A DNA stretch of 5,384 bases, from assembly GCA_012797725.1 (NCBI GenBank), contig JAAZON010000645.1, positions 1 through 5,384 of the forward strand, written 5' to 3'. Positions 1 to 5,384 of this stretch are shown here, in pieces (the first letter of the stretch is position 1; each line of letters starts with the position of its first letter). The notes under the pieces are model-generated. The model saw only the letters and a program-made list of their open reading frames with translations. It was not told where the DNA came from and did not search any database. The position numbers and the translations under genes were made by a program. This DNA comes from SAR324 cluster bacterium (lineage in GTDB: Bacteria > Bdellovibrionota > UBA2361 > JAAZON01).

Positions 1-14
1 ATTTTCAAGAGAGG

Positions 15-46
15 GACGGGACAAGCTAATACTAGCTTGTCCCGTC
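15..46 (-). terminator. Probable transcription terminator hairpin of the PTS operon
   Basis: A perfect 14-bp inverted repeat (arms 15-28 and 33-46, arm GACGGGACAAGCTA) encloses a 4-nt loop. It begins 40 nt after the stop codon of the IIC gene, where an operon terminator would be expected. Neither strand has a good U-tract directly after the stem: the minus strand reads CCTCTCTTG. Intrinsic termination is therefore inferred from stem stability and position. It could equally be a bidirectional terminator shared with a converging gene beyond the left edge, or an mRNA-stabilising 3' hairpin. Confidence 0.6.
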
Positions 47-85
47 GCGATACTTATTCGGCGTGGCTTTTTTGCATTTTTTTCA

Positions 86-1372
86 CTAATAACCGAGCAG
101 TTTCATAACCCAATAGATCAGACCGGTGTGCGGATCGCGCATGCCAAAGGAAGTAACAACCTGTCCTTCAGCAAGTTCGAAACCCGTATTTTGGCACAGA
201 CTTGTAACCATGGGTGAAACATAAGTCAAAACATAAGTTGCTGCGATGGTCAAAATTGTAAAGATAAGAATTGTGCGGAATACGTTCGCCTTCTTTCCTT
301 TCGGACCTGCAAAGGGGAGGATCATACCAATAACAATTGCTATTTGCAGGGATTCGGCAGTTGGGAGAACTCTTGAGCCGGGCAGGAAAAAGTAGCACAG
401 CAGAGCAATGGGGATGCAGATAGCTTGCAGAGTAACTACTTCAGGATAACCGGAGAAGATAGCGGCATCCATGCCCATGTATACATCGTCTCTTTGATAG
501 CGTTTTGTCATCACGCTTCTCATTTGTACAGAAATGGGGGTCAAGCCTTCCATCATGATGCCGATCGCTTTCGGGAATAAATAGACTGTTGCAGAAAGCC
601 CGATACCAACTTCAATCGCAGGTCCAAAGCCGAGCTTTGCAAAGAGACCAAGGACGAAACCAATAAGAAAAGAAATGATCGCCGGTTCTCCCATTACTCC
701 TAGCTTCTTCTTTATATCACCCAGAGTGAAATTGATTTTGTTGATGCCGGGAATTTTGTCCAGAAGCCAGTTCAAGGGAATGACGTAAACTGCTTGAAAA
801 CCACAGCTTGCATGAGGGATAGAAACACCATCTACTCCATAGTATTCCTTTACCATTGGAGCAGTCCAGTCTGCAATCTTTAAACATAGTGCGAAGAAAA
901 TGATAAAGCCGATCAGTGTCGCTACTACATTTCCCGTGAGGAGATAGATTGGTATGACAGGCAGCAGAAAACTGAAGTAGGTCAAGAAATCAACGTCAAT
1001 GGTTTTTGTCCATTTGACAGATAGAAGAATGAGGTTCACTGCAATACCAATTGGGTAAAGAAAGATGAAGAAGGGGAGAGAAACGACAGCACCAAACATT
1101 GCTGTCATCCCCATATCCAGCATATCGTTGGTAGCGCTTGTATTGGCGATCAGCCCATTTGCAACAGGATTCATATAATTAACCATCATTGCGTTAATGG
1201 TGAGGATGCCCAGGAGACCGCCGCCCATCATAAGCGCACTCTTAACGGCTGTCCCAAGTTTCACGCCGAATACGAGTGCCAGGATGAGAATGACAAATGG
1301 TACAAGTACAACTTTGTCAAGTGCGGCGACTCCGCCAAGAAAACCTGTAATGATACTCATAACACTTTCCAT
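86..1372 (-). CDS. PTS system IIC component, galactitol (GatC) family
   Basis: This 428-residue integral membrane protein is the translocation subunit of a PTS: it carries the sugar or polyol across the cytoplasmic membrane during phosphorylation. It is hydrophobic throughout, with about ten candidate membrane segments. It aligns by eye with E. coli GatC through the central region: VDGVSIPHASCGF (residues 180-192; GatC has EGIAIPHGTSAY), DKIPGINKINFTLGDIKKK (205-223), GEP (228-230), EGLTPI (275-280), and PGSRVLP near 331-337. Length is close to GatC (about 450). The start ATG has GGAGG at 1380-1384 with a 7-nt spacer. It is the last gene of the operon, 19 nt after the TrpA-like gene. GatC-family permeases carry several polyols and sugars, so the family is clear but galactitol should not be assumed as substrate. 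Confidence 0.93.
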   Translation of the reverse strand: MESVMSIITGFLGGVAALDKVVLVPFVILILALVFGVKLGTAVKSALMMGGGLLGILTINAMMVNYMNPVANGLIANTSATNDMLDMGMTAMFGAVVSLPFFIFLYPIGIAVNLILLSVKWTKTIDVDFLTYFSFLLPVIPIYLLTGNVVATLIGFIIFFALCLKIADWTAPMVKEYYGVDGVSIPHASCGFQAVYVIPLNWLLDKIPGINKINFTLGDIKKKLGVMGEPAIISFLIGFVLGLFAKLGFGPAIEVGIGLSATVYLFPKAIGIMMEGLTPISVQMRSVMTKRYQRDDVYMGMDAAIFSGYPEVVTLQAICIPIALLCYFFLPGSRVLPTAESLQIAIVIGMILPFAGPKGKKANVFRTILIFTILTIAATYVLTYVSPMVTSLCQNTGFELAEGQVVTSFGMRDPHTGLIYWVMKLLGY

Positions 1373-1391
1373 ATTATTACCTCCAATTAAA

Positions 1392-2240
1392 TTAGGATTT
1401 CATTGCTTGCTTTACTTCTTTAAGCCACGCCTGAATTTCTTCTTTACTTTGCCCGCGAAAACGACGCTTCATATATGCTGAGGAAAAATGGACTCCATCT
1501 GTTCCTGCTACTCTCACTACTTCGTATGCATCTTCGGGAGTATTGATACCTCCGATACTGATAATGGGGCAGTGGTTGTTATATTTATCTTGTAGCTCAT
1601 GGACGAAATCGACCATACTCTTTACGGGTTGTCCCTTCAACACATTTGAGGTCCCTGGTATTGCTGGAACAAAAAACACTTCACCAGTAGTTACTCTAAT
1701 AATTTCTTCTAGAGTGTTGCGGTGGTCGCTATTATTGATATCGACCCCACCTGCGTTAATTGCGCAAATGAATGCAATGTTTTCTTTTTCAACAAGTTTG
1801 CGATATCCTACTGGATCGGCTATTGCCTGGTAATGTGCTGAATCCCAGCCATTTACTCCTACCCGGGCAGCTTTTTTAATAAAACGCTCAAGTCCATAAC
1901 AAAGAACATCGCCAAGCATTGGCGTAGCTACAATAGGTAAATCGCTAAAGCGTTTTTTAACTGCCATCGCATTATCAAAGAAAAGCTCCCGATAGCTTCC
2001 TTTTTCAATTCCCTGGAGAAGCAGTTTCCGCTCAGATGGTGCAATTTCAGCTAGTTTCATTGCATCGGGAATGTAAGAAAGCATTAAAAGCTGATTCATG
2101 CCTGCTTCAGTAAGGTATTGGACAGAATTAAGCACTTCTTCATAATCCCTAATGCCATTGGGAGCAAGAGAAATGCTCAAGATTCCCTCTTTTTTCTCGA
2201 TAGTTTCTTTAAGTTTCTTTTCTAAGAATGTTGTTGTCAT
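1392..2240 (-). CDS. TrpA-like TIM-barrel protein (tryptophan synthase alpha homologue, catalytic residues changed)
   Basis: This 282-residue protein has TrpA (tryptophan synthase alpha) architecture. Matches in order: EAGMNQLLML (residues 45-54; TrpA EAGADALELG), GLERFIKKAARVGVNG (116-131; TrpA GIDEFYAQCEKVGVDS), IAFICAINA (155-163; TrpA PIFICPPNA), AIPGTSN (193-199, the TrpA loop-6 position RAGVTG), ISIGGINTPEDA (227-238; TrpA GFGISAPDQV) and DGVHFSSAY (248-256; TrpA phosphate-binding GSA strand). The catalytic glutamate of TrpA (E. coli Glu49) aligns with a leucine, and Asp60 with another non-acidic residue. The normal indole-glycerol-phosphate retro-aldol reaction is therefore unlikely. 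The glycine/serine loops at the phosphate end are partly kept, so a phosphorylated ligand is plausible (inference). The start ATG has GGAGG at 2248-2252 with a 7-nt spacer and overlaps the stop of the TrpB-like gene by one base. An aldolase or lyase acting on the PTS product is one possible role; the real substrate is unknown. Confidence 0.85.
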   Translation of the reverse strand: MTTTFLEKKLKETIEKKEGILSISLAPNGIRDYEEVLNSVQYLTEAGMNQLLMLSYIPDAMKLAEIAPSERKLLLQGIEKGSYRELFFDNAMAVKKRFSDLPIVATPMLGDVLCYGLERFIKKAARVGVNGWDSAHYQAIADPVGYRKLVEKENIAFICAINAGGVDINNSDHRNTLEEIIRVTTGEVFFVPAIPGTSNVLKGQPVKSMVDFVHELQDKYNNHCPIISIGGINTPEDAYEVVRVAGTDGVHFSSAYMKRRFRGQSKEEIQAWLKEVKQAMKS

Positions 2241-3253
2241 TATTTCACCTCCAACACTAATATTTCTTTACAATGAGTTGCTTCAATTGCCAGTGCAGCA
2301 GCGCGAGCAGTTAAGAGGGAAAGGTTGAAAGAATTCAAGAGGCTTGTATCTACTGGATAGATTCTGTCACACCCCAGACGCATGACTTTTGCCGTTCTCC
2401 ACCAGGAAACTAATTCAGGGCAGAGGGTGGTGTTATCTTGCTCTTTATTCGAGCTGCGAGTAGATAGTGTGTAAGTGCCTGTGTCAATGAGATGAAATTC
2501 TTGAGCGATTAATTCCTCTGCAGTTGCAAGCTTACAAGTGGTGTTCAACAATGCTTTGAATGTTCCGATGGCTTCAGTACCGGTGGTAATCGGAACAACG
2601 CAGCATTCGGGTGTTTTTCCTAATTGTGCAAGAACATCCATCCCAAAGATTCCGGCGAAAAGCCCCGTAATGGCAGGTTTGGGATATAAGCCATAGTTGG
2701 CTTCGATTGGCGCAACATGGAATTCTGGTTTGGAAACAAATGGTTCTTCAGAATATGCATAGGGGAGGTCAAAGTATTGTATACAAGTAGTGTCATCCAC
2801 CTCTGCTCCGAGAGCTTTGAGATCTTTGACAAGGTCAGCATCACTACATAGTACTCTACTTAGTTTGACTATTAATGAGAGGTCATGGGCTTTACATGCT
2901 TGGGCTGCTAACAACGCTATGTTTTTTAGATATGTTCCTACAAAGACTTTCTTTTCCCCTACCAGTTTGGCGAAAGTAAGTTGTGCTGCAAGATTATAAA
3001 CTTTTGCCTTTGCAGGTACAACATACAGAGTTTGCCCTCCTTTCATCCCATGAGTTTTTACGGAGATTCCTTCTGGAAGGATAGTTGAAAGAATATTCCT
3101 GAATTCTTTTTCAAATTCATCGCTGATGATAATTTTTTCGATCTTACTTGTGTCTGGATTTTTTCGATTAAAGTCAAAGTCGTTGACGCAATCATTTCCC
3201 CCAAAATCTCCAAAGCAGATTGAAAGATTGGTTGTGTAGCTGTATTTTAGCAT
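2240..3253 (-). CDS. TrpB-like fold-type II PLP-enzyme homologue (divergent tryptophan synthase beta relative)
   Basis: This 337-residue protein is homologous to tryptophan synthase beta (about 400 residues). Matches in order: ICFGDFGG (residues 12-19; TrpB YFGEFGG), SDEFEKEF (44-51; TrpB DPEFQAQF), AKVYNLAAQLTFAKLVG (83-99; TrpB HKTNQVLGQALLAKRMG), LKALGAEV (145-152), YGLYPKPAI (187-195; TrpB AGPHPYPTI) and ITTGTEAIG (222-230; TrpB VGGGSNAIG). Lys84 falls on the PLP-binding lysine (E. coli Lys87). The preceding KREDLLHGGAH loop is shortened, Glu109 is replaced by Gly106, the GAGQH substrate loop is replaced by YLKNI (108-112), and the C-terminal SGRGD segment is absent. It is either a new PLP activity or a non-catalytic partner. 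I chose the ATG at 3253 because AAGGAG (3260-3265) precedes it by 6 nt. An upstream in-frame ATG at 3298 lies inside the IIA gene without such a site. It starts 13 nt after the IIA stop. Confidence 0.82.
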   Translation of the reverse strand: MLKYSYTTNLSICFGDFGGNDCVNDFDFNRKNPDTSKIEKIIISDEFEKEFRNILSTILPEGISVKTHGMKGGQTLYVVPAKAKVYNLAAQLTFAKLVGEKKVFVGTYLKNIALLAAQACKAHDLSLIVKLSRVLCSDADLVKDLKALGAEVDDTTCIQYFDLPYAYSEEPFVSKPEFHVAPIEANYGLYPKPAITGLFAGIFGMDVLAQLGKTPECCVVPITTGTEAIGTFKALLNTTCKLATAEELIAQEFHLIDTGTYTLSTRSSNKEQDNTTLCPELVSWWRTAKVMRLGCDRIYPVDTSLLNSFNLSLLTARAAALAIEATHCKEILVLEVK

Positions 3254-5384
3254 TCGGTTCTCCTTTTTATTTTTGTATGTTTTTACCCACCCTATCAAAA
3301 AGGGCTACAATGGTCTTTTTTGATCTTGCATTTTTCATGGTAAAAAGGTTTTCTCGCGAGCGGAAAATTTCCATTAAAGACCGAAGCAGAAGAATTTGAT
3401 TGGATGGATTTGCAATAGCAAGTAAAAAGACCAATTCTACTGAGATCTCTTTTTCTGGGTCTTCCATAGAATAAAATGGAACGGGCTTTTTAAGCTGCGC
3501 CATAGCAATCGAACTTTTTATTACATGATCACCGGTAGTGTGAGGGATGGCAATTCCTATTTCAGTGGGTAATCCAGTGGGAGCTGCCTTTTCGCGTTCA
3601 ATAACATAATCTAGAAAATTATCTCTTACAAGATTTTCGCATCGCATCTTATTACAAAGAAACTTGATAACCTCCCATTTGTCTGAAGCATCAACATCTA
3701 AACACACAAGATTCTCTGTCAAAAGTTTCATCATAATTACCCTTAGGTACAAATGTACATAGAGACACAAATGTACACAACAGTATATGTTAAATATATA
3801 GAATTGTCAATCCATCCTAAAAATCAGGTGGCATTTCACGTTTTTTCATATCTGCACAGATGTACTATAATTGTCAGGTTTATATTTGTAATTACGGAGG
3901 AATGTCTTGTTTCCCATTGATGAAGAAAGAGTTAAGTTAATTATTAAAATTTGCAATCTATATTATTTTGATGAACTGACACAACAGCAAATTTCAGAGC
4001 GCTTAGGAATCTCACGTCCCCATGTGAGCCGGATGCTTACTCTTGCTAAAAACGAAGGTATTGTGAATATCTCTATTAAGAATCCTTATTCGGAAGAGCA
4101 GAAATTTGAGAAGAAAATGGTTGATCAATTTGATATTGTAGATGCTGTGATTGTGGATACATATAACCTATCTCCCATGAACTCCATCAAGATGGTAACA
4201 ACTGGAGTTACTGCATTGTTGAAACGATTTCTCCATAATGGAGATATCATAGGCGTAGCCGCCGGTAATACCATGAATGTGGTAAGCGAAAACCTGGGTG
4301 TGATCGACCGCGACGATTTAGCAGTTGTCCCATTGATCGGAGGCATTGGACCGGATGGTGCGACCTGGCAGGCGAATAGAATTGTCAGAAATCTCGCGGA
4401 GTGTCTGAACTGTAATTACTATCAGTTAAATGCACCTGCTTTTGTTTCCACGAAAGCTGCGTTTGATGTTTTTATGGCTGAACCAGGTATAAAAGATGTG
4501 TGTGATGTGGCTTTGAATGCAAAAATTGCCCTGGTTGGTATCGGAACACTCAAAGAATATGCTACTATCATTCGTTCGGGTTTGCTGAAAGAAAGTGATA
4601 TTCAGGAACTGCATGCAAAGGGCGCTATTGCAAGTATCTGTAATTCTTTTGTTGATGCAAACGGACATTGCGTCGATTTTTCTGGAAACGATAGGATGAT
4701 TGGAGCTACCATAAACCAAGTGCAAGATATTCCCGAGATAATTGCAGTGGCAGTCGGAGTAGATAAGGTTGATGCTATAACCTCTGTACTGATAGGCGGT
4801 TGGATCGATTATTTAGTTACGAATCTCGAGACCGCAAAGGCGGTCTTGCGTCAGGCAGGTGTCCCAGATCATTTGAGCAGCAGGACCGAAGAATCTCACC
4901 TGAAGGAAAAGTAGTCAATTAGCTGGTAAAGGGGGTTGGTAAAACCCATACCTACCTGTCATCCTGAACGTAGTGAAGTATCTCGTATTTCGTTGGAAGA
5001 ACCTTTAAAGCAGTCTAAACAAAAGTGGTTGGAATAATAGAAGACACTGATTTGCGAACACGAATTGTATAGTGTCAATATACTATATACAGAGCCATAG
5101 CTTTGCGAAAAACACACTGATCTATATCGATTTGGTGAGATTTCTCAGTCGTTTCACTCCTTCGAAATGACAAAACGATTAAGAGTAGGGTGAAATTGGT
5201 AAAATCCACCAATTTAGAGTATTCCCTCCCCTATTTATAAGGGAGCCAGGACTTCCATTCCGGCAGTGGCTTCCATGGCAATCAGTGTTGGATTCAGCTT
5301 CTTCAGATCACTGGCGAGTTGGCTAATCTCCTGCTCATTATTAGCTACTGAATGGGATTCTCCATCCGGATCATGAAAGATATC

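Overview
The window looks like chromosome of a low-to-moderate GC member of the Bacillota (Clostridia or Negativicutes type). This is inferred from strong GGAGG-type ribosome binding sites in front of every gene, a TTG start codon, sigma-A-like promoters, a phosphotransferase (PTS) sugar operon and a SorC/DeoR-type regulator. No species can be named from the sequence alone.

Positions 1-3734 hold a compact four-gene operon read leftwards (minus strand). In transcription order it encodes: a galactitol/fructose-type PTS IIA protein (3734-3267); a protein homologous to the tryptophan synthase beta chain (3253-2240); a protein homologous to the tryptophan synthase alpha chain (2240-1392); and a GatC-family PTS IIC permease (1372-86). 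A 14-bp perfect hairpin follows at 15-46. Gaps between genes are 13, -1 and 19 nt, so the four are almost certainly co-transcribed. The TrpB-like and TrpA-like genes overlap by one base (TAATG), reproducing the trpB-trpA arrangement. No trp biosynthesis gene is present, and both proteins lack key tryptophan synthase catalytic residues. The pair therefore looks like a tryptophan synthase module recruited to process a PTS-imported phosphorylated compound. No IIB gene is visible.

Positions 3735-3906 are a divergent regulatory region. The operon has a near-consensus promoter (TTGACA, 17 nt, TATACT) and the regulator has a weaker one. Three copies of a 10-mer, ACA(A/G)ATGTAC, lie at the operon start site, in the operon leader, and between the -35 and -10 of the regulator promoter. 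They are good candidate operators. Positions 3907-4914 encode the SorC-family regulator (plus strand), which probably senses the phosphorylated substrate or an intermediate and controls both promoters.

Positions 4915-5234 contain no recognisable gene. They hold a degenerate inverted-repeat element of the widespread TGTCATnCTGA...TGACA type, flanked by a 13-bp imperfect direct repeat. Positions 5235-5384 are the broken end of an IS110-family transposase gene running off the right edge. The right end of the window is therefore mobile-element debris bordering the metabolic cluster.
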